Below are positions 9,139 to 17,562 of a stretch of 38,250 nt of DNA, one piece after another (position 1 is the first letter of the stretch; every line of letters begins with the position of its first letter). The stretch is from NCBI RefSeq assembly GCF_900142525.1, contig NZ_FRBD01000028.1, forward strand, positions 1 to 38,250, given 5' to 3'. A model generated the notes under the pieces. It saw only the letters and a list, made by a program, of their open reading frames with translations, did not search any database and had not been told where the DNA came from. Made by a program: the position numbers and the translations under genes. This DNA comes from Xylanibacter ruminicola (GTDB lineage Bacteria > Bacteroidota > Bacteroidia > Bacteroidales > Bacteroidaceae).

Positions 9139-10440
9139 ATGAACAAGTGGCTGAAAGTGGGAACATTACTTTTCACTTTCAACCTCTCACTGTTCACTTC
9201 GCCTGTTGCTGCGCAGACAGTGATAGACGATGATGACGAGGAGGAAGTTGACTCATTGTTCGTGCCTATAGAAGACGAAATCTCAGTAGTTGACAAACAG
9301 GGTAACACCGAATTCATCGATTTCCCTGAGGCCATGACTTATAATCTCGACAGTCTGATGAGCCTCTATATGTCGAAGAACTATCTGAGCATGCCGGGCG
9401 ATTGCGAGATGAAGGACGAGAACCCATTGTTTACTCCTGAAGAGTATATAGACCGACTTCGCCGTATGCCAACAGTGATGGAGATGGCATACAACGATAT
9501 CGTACAGCGATTCATCGACCGATACATGGCACGCCTGCGCCATTCAGTGAGCTATATGCTGGGAGCCACAAACTTCTACGTACCCATATTCGAAGAGGCA
9601 CTCGAGGCATATCAGGTGCCACTTGAGCTCAAGTACCTGCCTGTTATTGAGAGCGCCTTGAACCCAAGGGCCGTATCACGTGTAGGCGCCACAGGACTGT
9701 GGCAGTTCATGCTAGGCACAGGTAAGCAATACGGACTGGAGGTCAACTCGCTGGTTGATGAACGTCGCGACCCGGTTAGATCATCGTATGCAGCAGCACG
9801 CTATCTGCGCGACCTGTATCGTATCTTCGGCGATTGGAACCTGGTTATTGCCGCCTACAACTGCGGACCAGGCAACATCAATAAGGCCATACACCGCTCG
9901 GGTGGCGAGAAGGACTACTGGCGACTGTACCCATATCTGCCCGCCGAGACTCGTGGTTACGTACCTGCATTTATTGCAGCCAACTATGCCATGACATACT
10001 ACTGTGAGCATGGTATCTGTCCGATGAGTACCCGACTGCCACTACAAACCGACACTGTGGTTGTAGACCGCGATGTACACTTGGAGCAGATAGCCAAGGT
10101 ATTGGATCTGGACATCGAGATGCTGCGCTCACTGAACCCGCAATACCGTCGCGACATTGTGCCAGGCGCCAACAAGCCATACGCTATCCGACTGCCAATG
10201 GCTGACACCGGCCGATTTATCGACATGCAGGATTCTATCTATAGCTATCGTGCCAGCGAGTTGCTCACCAAGCGTGCCGTAGTAGATGTGAACGACGACC
10301 TGCCAACCTTCCGCAGTAAGGTAGCCAAGCGCGGTCGCCGAGCCAGTGCCCGCAAGGGGCGCAACGCACGTCGCGGCAAGGCAACCAGCAAATCACGCCG
10401 CAGTAAAGCCACAAAGTCGCGCAAGAGAAGAAGAAGATAA
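9139..10440 (+). CDS. mltD: Membrane-bound lytic murein transglycosylase (MltD-like, SLT + LysM)
   Basis: This is a goose-type/SLT lytic transglycosylase that cleaves peptidoglycan between MurNAc and GlcNAc. The catalytic glutamate lies in PVIESALNP (E171), followed by GATGLWQFM and AAYNCGPGNI, the standard SLT motifs. A LysM-like peptidoglycan-binding segment follows (DVHLEQIAKVLDLDIEMLR). I chose the ATG at 9139 (MNKWLKVG) over the in-frame 9100 because it gives a normal signal peptide ending VAAQ; the 13 extra residues would be unusual. The signal-peptide core is encoded by a 7-bp repeat. The last 40 residues are extremely basic, ending KSRRSKATKSRKRRRR, which is unusual for an exported protein and may bind teichoic-like or nucleic polyanions, or the wall. 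Confidence 0.93.
   Translation: MNKWLKVGTLLFTFNLSLFTSPVAAQTVIDDDDEEEVDSLFVPIEDEISVVDKQGNTEFIDFPEAMTYNLDSLMSLYMSKNYLSMPGDCEMKDENPLFTPEEYIDRLRRMPTVMEMAYNDIVQRFIDRYMARLRHSVSYMLGATNFYVPIFEEALEAYQVPLELKYLPVIESALNPRAVSRVGATGLWQFMLGTGKQYGLEVNSLVDERRDPVRSSYAAARYLRDLYRIFGDWNLVIAAYNCGPGNINKAIHRSGGEKDYWRLYPYLPAETRGYVPAFIAANYAMTYYCEHGICPMSTRLPLQTDTVVVDRDVHLEQIAKVLDLDIEMLRSLNPQYRRDIVPGANKPYAIRLPMADTGRFIDMQDSIYSYRASELLTKRAVVDVNDDLPTFRSKVAKRGRRASARKGRNARRGKATSKSRRSKATKSRKRRRR
9172..9199. repeat. Degenerate 7-bp TTCACTN repeat in a signal peptide
   Basis: Four consecutive heptamers (TTCACTT, TCAACCT, CTCACTG, TTCACTT) encode part of the hydrophobic core of the transglycosylase signal peptide (FTFNLSLFT). 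The same heptamer forms a clearer array at 34315-34349. The degenerate second unit makes this copy less certain. Confidence 0.5.
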
Positions 10441-10449
10441 AAAATAAAG

Positions 10450-10524
10450 CCTACGGATTATACGGATCAATCGGATTAATAATACCGAAAAGAAATAATC
10501 TGTAAAATCCGTATAATCCGTAGG
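10450..10524. repeat. 18-bp perfect inverted repeat (CCTACGGAT family)
   Basis: CCTACGGATTATACGGAT at 10450-10467 is the exact reverse complement of 10507-10524, with a 39-base loop. It lies between mltD and rsh, just downstream of the mltD stop, and could fold in the transcript as a long hairpin. A closely related element occurs at 25754-25825. There is no U-run, so it is better seen as a dispersed REP-like element than a simple terminator. Confidence 0.85.
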
Positions 10525-10543
10525 AAAAATATAAAATGGGAAT

Positions 10544-12817
10544 ATGGCAGAAGAGAAGCAAATAACACAGGAGGAAAGAGATGAGCAGATGATTAACGAG
10601 GCGTTTCAGCAGCTGCTGAACGACTATATCTCGTCGCGTCATCGTAAGAAAGTCGACCTTATCACTAAGGCCTTCAACTTTGCACGTCAGGCCCACAAGG
10701 GAGTACGCCGACTCTCGGGCGAGCCATATATCATGCACCCCATCGCTGTTGCCCAGATTGCCTGTTCGGAGGTTGGACTGGGTTCTACCAGTATCTGTGC
10801 CGCCCTGCTGCACGATGTGGTCGAGGACACCGATTATACCGTAGAAGATATCGAGAACATCTTTGGTGCCAAGATAGCACAGATTGTAGACGGACTGACA
10901 AAGATCAGTGGTGGAATCTTCGGCGAACAAGCCTCGGCACAGGCAGAAAACTTCAAGAAACTGCTGTTGACGATGAGCGATGACATCCGCGTGATCATCA
11001 TCAAGATATGCGACCGTCTGCACAACATGCGAACGCTGGAGAGTCAGCCTGCCAACAAGCAATATAAGATTGCAGGCGAGACCTTATATATATATGCCCC
11101 ACTGGCCAACCGTTTGGGACTGAACAAGATCAAGTCGGAACTGGAAAATCTGAGCTTTAAGTTCGAACATCCCGACGAATATGCATCGATAGAGTCGAAA
11201 CTGAAGCTGACCAGTGACGAGCGTGACGAGTTGTTCTCGCAGTTCACCAGTCCTATCGAGGATGCTCTGAAGCAGATGGGCATCAAATACGAGATCAAGG
11301 AGCGCGTAAAGACACCTTATTCTATATGGAATAAGATGCAGAACAAGCACGTGAGCTTTGAGGAGATATACGACATACTGGCAGTACGTATCATCTTTAC
11401 GCCTAATAACCGCAACGAAGAGGTGAACGAGTGCTTCAATATTTATGTAGCCATATCGAAGATTTACAAGAGTCACCCCGACCGTCTGCGCGACTGGCTC
11501 AGTCAGCCAAAAGCCAACGGCTATCAGGCTTTGCATGTAACACTGATGTCGAAACAGGGACAGTGGATAGAGGTACAGATACGCTCTGACCGCATGGACG
11601 AGATTGCCGAACAGGGATTTGCCGCACACTGGAAATACAAGGACGGCGTTGAGGAGGAATACACCGAAGACGAGAACGAGTTGAACGAGTGGCTGCGTAC
11701 AATCAAGGAAATCCTGGACGACCCACAGCCCGATGCTATGGACTTTCTGGACACCATCAAGCTCAACCTCTTTGCCAGCGAGATATTCGTATTTACACCT
11801 AAGGGCGAGATACGCACACTCCCTGCAGGCTGTACAGCGCTCGACTTCGCTTTCTCTATTCACACCTTCCTGGGCAGCCACTGTATCGGTGCCAAGGTAA
11901 ACCACAAGTTGGTGCCACTGAGCTATAAGCTGCAGAGCGGCGACCAGGTGGAGATTCTCACATCGAAGTCACAGCATGTCAATGCCGGATGGATCAACTT
12001 CGTATCTACCGCCAAGGCAAAGGCCAAGATTCAGGCCATACTGCGTCGTGACAACCGCGAGACCCAGCGCGAGGGCGAGGAGATACTGAACGCATTCCTG
12101 AAGAAGAACGGCTTTGAACCCACAACGGCCCTGGCCGACAAGTTGACCGAGTTTCATGAATACCGCGGCCGCGCCGACTTCTTCCTGGCTCTAGGCGAGA
12201 AAATAGTACTACTGGGCGAGAAAGACATCGACGAGCTGAACGGCAAGAACAAAGATGACGACAACAACAAGGGATGGCGAAAGTACATACCATTTGTTGG
12301 TGGCGACAAGAAGAAAAAAGAGGAGTCGGCCAAGCAGGAGCTGTTTGTAGTGCCCGACAAGTTCAACCGCAAGAAGCCCATCTACATCTCCGAAGAGAAT
12401 ATCAAACAGTATAAGTTCATGGGCTGTTGTCACCCTATTCCAGGCGACGATGCCTTGGGTTACATCAACAACAAGAATCAGATTGAGATACATAAGCGTG
12501 CCTGTCCGGTAGCAGCTAAGCTGAAGACCAGCTATGGCAACCGCATTCTCGATATCAAATGGGACATGCACCGCAAGCTCTACTTCGATGCTACCATCCG
12601 CATCAGCGGTATCGACCGTATGGGAATGCTCAACGACATTACACAGGTCATTTCGTCGCAGATGAATGTCAACATCCACAAGATTCTCATCACCTGCGAA
12701 GAAGGTATCTTTGAGGGTACCATCGAAATGCGAGTGCATGACCGCGAAAATGTACGCGCCATCATGGAGAACCTGAAGAAGATTCAGGATCTGAAAGAAA
12801 TCGCCGAAATTATGTAA
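10544..12817 (+). CDS. rsh: Bifunctional (p)ppGpp synthetase/hydrolase, RelA/SpoT homologue
   Basis: At 757 residues this is a full-length Rsh enzyme that makes and degrades the alarmone (p)ppGpp in the stringent response. An N-terminal HD hydrolase domain keeps its metal-binding HDVVED (H90, D91). The synthetase domain contains VKTPYSIWNKM and QPKANGYQALHVTL. A TGS domain starts near IFVFTPKGEIRTLP, and a zinc-finger-like segment (FMGCCHPIPGD) and a C-terminal ACT domain (ISGIDRMGMLNDITQVI) complete the regulatory half. Because the HD motif is intact, hydrolase activity is expected as well as synthesis. The gene is separated from mltD by the inverted repeat at 10450-10524. Confidence 0.97.
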   Translation: MAEEKQITQEERDEQMINEAFQQLLNDYISSRHRKKVDLITKAFNFARQAHKGVRRLSGEPYIMHPIAVAQIACSEVGLGSTSICAALLHDVVEDTDYTVEDIENIFGAKIAQIVDGLTKISGGIFGEQASAQAENFKKLLLTMSDDIRVIIIKICDRLHNMRTLESQPANKQYKIAGETLYIYAPLANRLGLNKIKSELENLSFKFEHPDEYASIESKLKLTSDERDELFSQFTSPIEDALKQMGIKYEIKERVKTPYSIWNKMQNKHVSFEEIYDILAVRIIFTPNNRNEEVNECFNIYVAISKIYKSHPDRLRDWLSQPKANGYQALHVTLMSKQGQWIEVQIRSDRMDEIAEQGFAAHWKYKDGVEEEYTEDENELNEWLRTIKEILDDPQPDAMDFLDTIKLNLFASEIFVFTPKGEIRTLPAGCTALDFAFSIHTFLGSHCIGAKVNHKLVPLSYKLQSGDQVEILTSKSQHVNAGWINFVSTAKAKAKIQAILRRDNRETQREGEEILNAFLKKNGFEPTTALADKLTEFHEYRGRADFFLALGEKIVLLGEKDIDELNGKNKDDDNNKGWRKYIPFVGGDKKKKEESAKQELFVVPDKFNRKKPIYISEENIKQYKFMGCCHPIPGDDALGYINNKNQIEIHKRACPVAAKLKTSYGNRILDIKWDMHRKLYFDATIRISGIDRMGMLNDITQVISSQMNVNIHKILITCEEGIFEGTIEMRVHDRENVRAIMENLKKIQDLKEIAEIM

Positions 12818-12835
12818 ACAAACTAGTTATAAAAG

Positions 12836-13810
12836 ATGAAAAAACTACTACTATTACTGGCCATCATGGTCTCTTGCGCTGCAAGCGCTGCCAGCAAATA
12901 CGACAATCCTGATACGATTGTTGTATCAAGAGATGGTACGGGCGAGTTCCGTACCGTCGACGAAGCCATCGAGGTATGCCGTGCCTTTATGGATTATCAC
13001 AAGGTGATATTTGTTAAGAATGGCACATATAAAGAGAAACTGATTATCCCATCATGGGTACAGAACATCGAGATTTGTGGCGAGGATGTGAATAAGACCA
13101 TCATCACTTACGATGATCATGCCAACATCAAGCGCCCTGAGACGGGAAAGCCCATGGGCACTTTCCGCACCTACACGCTGAAGATAGAAGGCAACGACAT
13201 CACACTGAAGAACATCACCATCGAGAACAACTCTGCCCGTCTAGGACAGGCTGTGGCTCTACATACCGAGGGTGACCGTCTGGTGTTTATCAACTGCCGA
13301 TTCGTGGGACATCAGGATACCGTGTATACCGGTCTGGCTGGCACACGACTCTACTTTAAGGGTTGCTACATCTGCGGCACTACCGATTTCATTTTCGGCC
13401 CGTCTACAGCATGGTTCGAAGACTGCACCATCGAGAGTCTTATCAACTCGTACGTCACTGCAGCCTCAACGCCTAAGGATCAGCCTTTCGGTTATATATT
13501 CAACAACTGCCGACTGACAGCCGGAGGTCAGGCTACAAAGGTTTATCTGGGCCGACCATGGCGCCCCTATGCCTACACATTGTTCATGAACTGTCAGCTG
13601 GCAGGGCATATCAATGCCGAGGGGTGGGAGAACTGGCGTAACCCAGAGAACGAAAAGACAGCCCGTTATATGGAATACAACAACCGTGGCGAGGGTGCAC
13701 AGCCCAAGCAGCGCGTAGCATGGAGTCGACAGTTGTCAAAAGCCGAAGCGGCGAAAATCACCCTGCAAACAGTCTTCGCCCGCAACGACAATTGGATTCC
13801 CCTACAATAA
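12836..13810 (+). CDS. Pectin methylesterase (carbohydrate esterase family 8)
   Basis: This 324-residue secreted enzyme removes methyl esters from homogalacturonan. After a signal peptide (MKKLLLLLAIMVSCAASA) the CE8 motifs appear in order: GTYKEKL, QAVAL, GHQDTVY, GTTDFIFG (with the catalytic aspartate) and YLGRPWRPY. Length and motif order are complete. It begins 18 bp after rsh and is followed within 25 bp by a Tricorn-like protease; neither is an obvious metabolic partner, and no SusC/D or pectate lyase gene is nearby, so this is not a canonical polysaccharide-utilisation locus. It indicates that the organism meets plant pectin. Confidence 0.95.
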   Translation: MKKLLLLLAIMVSCAASAASKYDNPDTIVVSRDGTGEFRTVDEAIEVCRAFMDYHKVIFVKNGTYKEKLIIPSWVQNIEICGEDVNKTIITYDDHANIKRPETGKPMGTFRTYTLKIEGNDITLKNITIENNSARLGQAVALHTEGDRLVFINCRFVGHQDTVYTGLAGTRLYFKGCYICGTTDFIFGPSTAWFEDCTIESLINSYVTAASTPKDQPFGYIFNNCRLTAGGQATKVYLGRPWRPYAYTLFMNCQLAGHINAEGWENWRNPENEKTARYMEYNNRGEGAQPKQRVAWSRQLSKAEAAKITLQTVFARNDNWIPLQ

Positions 13811-13835
13811 GCAACTAATTACACATTATTTATAT

Positions 13836-16800
13836 ATGAAGAAATTACTCCTACTAGTTTTAACCACTCTGCTGTCGGCAGCTGTCACTGCCCAGGAGCG
13901 TCCGTTATGGTTGCGCTATTGTGCCATCTCGCCCGACGGCAGCACAATCGCATTTGCATATAAAGGCGATCTATACACAGTTCCTTCAACAGGTGGAACA
14001 GCTAAACAGCTGACCACAAACCCTGCCTACGAAGCAAAACCCGTCTGGAGTCCAGACGGAAGTAAGATTGCATTCGTATCCGACCGTGGTGAAGGAGCCA
14101 TGAACGTTTATGTGATTCCAAGTACCGGAGGTGAGCCAAAAATGCTTACCACAAGTAGTCATAACAAGTCAGTCATAGGTTTCAAGGATAACGACAACGT
14201 TATCTTCAGTATGGCCGATATGCCTACTAAGCAGTCGATCATTGCACCTGTATCCAAATTTTCACAGGTTTACGAAGTAAATGTCAAAGGCGGTCGTCCA
14301 CACCTGTTCTCTGCATTGATGCTGGCCGATATGAACATCAACCGCAAGACGGGCGATATTCTGTACCACGACACCAAAGGTGGCGAAGATGTTTTCCGTA
14401 AGCATCACCAGTCGCCTATCTGCCGCGATATCTGGCTGCTGTCGAAGGGTAAGCACACCAAACTGACCGACTTTGCTGGCGAAGACCGTACACCAGTATG
14501 GTCGGTTGACGGCAAAGGATTTTATTACCTGAGCGAGCAGAATGGTTCATTCAACATCTGGTATCGCAACCTTGACGGCTCACAGAAACAGCAGATCACT
14601 TATCACCAGACAAACCCGGTAAGATTCCTGTCGTCAGCTCAAGACGGAACACTTTGCTATGGTTACGATGGCGAGATATACACACTCCACCAGGGAGGTA
14701 AACCACAGCGTATCAACATCTATATCACCGGTGACCGTGTGGATCGCGATCTGATTCCAGAAGTAGCTACCAAGGGTGCTACTGAAGTATTCCCCTCGCC
14801 CAGTGGCAAGGAGATTGCTTTCGTGATGCATGGCGATGTTTACGTGACATCGGTTGAATACAAAACGACGAAACAGATTACCGACACCCCCGAGATGGAG
14901 CGTAATATATGTTTTGCCCCCGACGGTCGTAGTATCGTATATGCTTCAGAGCGCAACGGCAGTTGGAACATCTACCAAACTAAGATTAAGAACAAGGAAG
15001 AAAAGCAGTTCACCTATGCCAGCGATCTGATTGAGGAACAGCTGACCAAAAAGAACAAGACCTCACTACAGCCCCAGTATAGTCCCGACGGCAAAGAGGT
15101 GGCCTTCTTTGAGGACCGCGGCACACTGCGTATCATCAATCTGGGCACCAAGCAGATTCGCACCGTGATGGATGGCAAGAACGTATTCTCATATTCCGAT
15201 GGCGACATTGATTTTGAGTGGAGTCCCGACAGCAAATGGCTATTAGCTACCTATTTTGGCGATGGCGGTTATCATCACGACGACATCGCGCTGATTGATG
15301 CTTCAGGTAAGAAGAAGCCATACAACCTCACTAACAGTGGCTACTCCGACATGAATCCTCACTGGGCTCTGGACGGTAAGGCTATGCTGTTCAAGAGCAA
15401 CCGCAGAGGTTATAAGAACCACGGCGGTCACGGTTATCATACCGACTTCTTCATCATGTTCTTCGATATCGACGCCTACGAGCGCTTCATGATGACCAAG
15501 GAAGAGAAGGCTATCTACGACGAACAGCATAAGGCTGACAAGAAAGATGCCAATGCACCATTGGTATTCGACCTTGAGAATGCCCGTAAGCGTACCGTTC
15601 GCCTCACCGACCATTCTACCCGCATGGGCGATGCCTTCATGACTACTAAGGGCGACACGCTTTACTATGAAGCAGCTTACGACGAAGATTACCATCTGTA
15701 TAAGTACGATCTGCTGGAGGACAAAAAAGAAGTGATTCTGAATGCTATCGGTTCAGGTTCGCTTAAGGCCGACAAGAAGGGCAAGAACCTCTTCGCACTC
15801 TCTAAGGGCGGTATCAAGCGCATTGAGATTCCAAAGGGCCGTCGTACCACTATCGAGTTCGAGGCACCATTCAACTACCGTCCATATGCAGAGCGCAAGA
15901 ATCTGTTCGACCACATCTGGCGCCAGGTAAACGATAAGTTCTACCGTGCCGACATGCATGGCGTTGACTGGGCCGGATACAAGAAGATCTATGAGAAGTT
16001 CCTGCCATATATCAACAACGAATACGACTTCCGCGACATGTTGGGCGAGATGCTGGGCGAGCTGAATGCATCACATACCGGTGCACGCTATAACCGTAGC
16101 ATCAAGTTCCGCACCGCCTCGCTTGGTGTATTCTTCGACGAGAGCTATAAGGGCGACGGTCTGAAGATTGCCGAAATAGTAAAGGGTAGTCCACTGGCTG
16201 TTCGCAACACAGGTGTTAAGGCTGGCGACATCATCGAAGCCATCGATGGCACACCTATCAAGAAGGGCGAAGACTTTTATCCTCTTCTGTTAAACAAGAC
16301 CGGAAAGAATGTCAGACTGACTATCGGGGGCAAGAATGTAATCATCAAAGCCATCTCATTGTCGGCATTCAACTCACTGCTTTTCGACAGATGGGTTGAG
16401 CGTAACCGCCAGTTCGTAGATAGTATCTCAGGTGGGCGCATTGCCTATGTTCATATTCCATCGATGAACGGCAACAGCTTCCGCAAACTCTACGAAGAGC
16501 TGCTGAATGAGGACAATCGCGAGCGCGACGCTGTCATTGTAGATGAGCGTCATAATGGTGGTGGTTATCTGCATGATGACTTATGTAGACTGCTGAACGG
16601 ACGCCAGCACTCCCACTTCATGGCTCACGGCAAGTATCTCGGTATCGAGCCTTCTGCTCAGTGGAACAAGCCTTCGTGTGTACTTGTCTGCGAGGATGAC
16701 TATAGCAATGCATGCGGATTCCCACGACTGTATCAGGATATGAAGATTGGTAAGGTTATCGGTGCCCCTGTTGCAGGAACTTCTACCAGCGTTTGGTGGG

Positions 16801-17033
16801 AGACACTGGTTAACGGCATCATCTTCGGCATTCCACAGGTAGGACGTATCGATATTCGTGGTGACTACGGTGAGAATACACCGTTGAATCCCGACATTGT
16901 AGTATACAATAGTCCTGACGATTTTATTAACGGACACGACACTCAGCTGGAGCGCGCCGTGAAGGAAATGCTGAAAGAAGGTGCTGAATTCAAAGAAAAG
17001 ACCAAGAACGAGTTCGGAGGTCATAAGAGATAA
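13836..17033 (+). CDS. Tricorn protease homologue (S41 family, beta-propeller and PDZ domains)
   Basis: This large 1065-residue exported protease has a signal peptide ending VTAQ. Two beta-propeller regions built of PD40-type repeats (recurring SPDGSTIAF, SPDGSKIAF, APDGRSIVY) occupy about residues 25-640. A core domain containing ASHTG (H747), a PDZ domain (VKAGDIIEAIDGTPIKKG, about 790-850) and a C-terminal S41 catalytic domain follow. The nucleophile is probably S957 in DYSNACGF, and the likely acidic partner is E1013 in GENTPLNPDI, by analogy with Tricorn's His/Ser/Glu arrangement. Tricorn degrades peptides from upstream proteolysis, but here the signal peptide places the enzyme in the periplasm or outside. 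The gene ends at a strong bidirectional terminator. Confidence 0.93.
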   Translation: MKKLLLLVLTTLLSAAVTAQERPLWLRYCAISPDGSTIAFAYKGDLYTVPSTGGTAKQLTTNPAYEAKPVWSPDGSKIAFVSDRGEGAMNVYVIPSTGGEPKMLTTSSHNKSVIGFKDNDNVIFSMADMPTKQSIIAPVSKFSQVYEVNVKGGRPHLFSALMLADMNINRKTGDILYHDTKGGEDVFRKHHQSPICRDIWLLSKGKHTKLTDFAGEDRTPVWSVDGKGFYYLSEQNGSFNIWYRNLDGSQKQQITYHQTNPVRFLSSAQDGTLCYGYDGEIYTLHQGGKPQRINIYITGDRVDRDLIPEVATKGATEVFPSPSGKEIAFVMHGDVYVTSVEYKTTKQITDTPEMERNICFAPDGRSIVYASERNGSWNIYQTKIKNKEEKQFTYASDLIEEQLTKKNKTSLQPQYSPDGKEVAFFEDRGTLRIINLGTKQIRTVMDGKNVFSYSDGDIDFEWSPDSKWLLATYFGDGGYHHDDIALIDASGKKKPYNLTNSGYSDMNPHWALDGKAMLFKSNRRGYKNHGGHGYHTDFFIMFFDIDAYERFMMTKEEKAIYDEQHKADKKDANAPLVFDLENARKRTVRLTDHSTRMGDAFMTTKGDTLYYEAAYDEDYHLYKYDLLEDKKEVILNAIGSGSLKADKKGKNLFALSKGGIKRIEIPKGRRTTIEFEAPFNYRPYAERKNLFDHIWRQVNDKFYRADMHGVDWAGYKKIYEKFLPYINNEYDFRDMLGEMLGELNASHTGARYNRSIKFRTASLGVFFDESYKGDGLKIAEIVKGSPLAVRNTGVKAGDIIEAIDGTPIKKGEDFYPLLLNKTGKNVRLTIGGKNVIIKAISLSAFNSLLFDRWVERNRQFVDSISGGRIAYVHIPSMNGNSFRKLYEELLNEDNRERDAVIVDERHNGGGYLHDDLCRLLNGRQHSHFMAHGKYLGIEPSAQWNKPSCVLVCEDDYSNACGFPRLYQDMKIGKVIGAPVAGTSTSVWWETLVNGIIFGIPQVGRIDIRGDYGENTPLNPDIVVYNSPDDFINGHDTQLERAVKEMLKEGAEFKEKTKNEFGGHKR

Positions 17034-17039
17034 AAAGGA

Positions 17040-17063
17040 AATCCCCGCCGGTTGGCGGGGATT
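17040..17063. terminator. Bidirectional Rho-independent terminator
   Basis: The 10-bp perfect stem AATCCCCGCC / GGCGGGGATT closes on GGTT. On the plus strand it is followed by CTCTTTTT; on the minus strand by TTCCTTTTTA. It lies between the convergent protease and MerR-like genes and should stop both. Confidence 0.9.
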
Positions 17064-17073
17064 CTCTTTTTAT

Positions 17074-17421
17074 TTATAACATGTCTAAGTGATCTCTCAG
17101 TTTTTCAAGCTCCGAACGCATTTCTATCAGTGCTTCAAGAGCATTCGCCTTGGTATCGGCTCCTTTGCGGTTCTTCTGTAGTATTTCACGTGCAGCCGAT
17201 ATCTTGAAACCGCGTATCTTTACCAGATTATGTATCAATCTGATCTGTTCGATATCTTTCTCCTGATACTGACGTATCTTGGCTGTGCCTGAGGTCTTCG
17301 GCCTCAAGAATGTAAACTCCTGCTCCCAATAGCGCAAAGTGCTCTCATTCAGGTCGAACATCTCTGCTACCTCCCTGATGGAGTAGTAAGTCTTGAGATT
17401 CTTTTTCAGATTAAGTGCCAT
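17074..17421 (-). CDS. MerR-family transcriptional regulator
   Basis: This 115-residue protein has an N-terminal MerR winged helix-turn-helix (YYSIREVAEMFDLNESTLRY, then WEQEF and the wing with RQYQEKDIEQI) and a C-terminal coiled coil (ALEALIEMRSELEKLRDHL) for dimerisation. No effector-binding domain follows, so the signal it senses is unknown. The type is common in Bacteroidota as a short stand-alone regulator. It is divergent from alaS and convergent with the Tricorn-like gene. Regulation of alaS from the shared intergenic region is possible but unsupported. Confidence 0.92.
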   Translation of the reverse strand: MALNLKKNLKTYYSIREVAEMFDLNESTLRYWEQEFTFLRPKTSGTAKIRQYQEKDIEQIRLIHNLVKIRGFKISAAREILQKNRKGADTKANALEALIEMRSELEKLRDHLDML

Positions 17422-17441
17422 AATTCATTTCTATTTCGCCG

Positions 17442-17449
17442 CAAAGATA
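17442..17449 (-). promoter_or_regulatory. Candidate -7 element of the MerR-like gene
   Basis: TATCTTTG on the minus strand fits TAnnTTTG, about 20 bases before the start codon. The -33 region is not convincing. Confidence 0.5.
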
Positions 17450-17488
17450 CAAAATATTTTTGAACGAAAAGAAAAAATGGATTTTTAT

Positions 17489-17519
17489 TTTGTATTTCGC
17501 TTGTTTATTCGTACCTTTG
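17489..17519 (+). promoter_or_regulatory. alaS: alaS promoter (Bacteroidota sigma-70 type)
   Basis: TTTG at 17489-17492, a 19-base spacer and TACCTTTG at 17512-17519 match the Bacteroidota -33/-7 consensus exactly. The alaS ATG follows 43 bases later. The first transcribed bases (CACCCCAAATAG) are the same as those after the yceD -7 element at 36167-36174. Confidence 0.85.
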
Positions 17520-17562
17520 CACCCCAAATAGTGAAATAGTAAATTGTCAAATAAGAAGTAAG

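Noticed and set aside
11084..11905. 273-residue open frame antisense to rsh
   Set aside because: It lies opposite conserved rsh domains and has no family resemblance; other long antisense frames (for example in alaS, fabH and parC) are explained likewise.
12836..17033. Polysaccharide-utilisation locus around the pectin methylesterase
   Set aside because: No SusC/SusD pair, pectate lyase or hybrid two-component regulator is adjacent; the neighbour is a protease.
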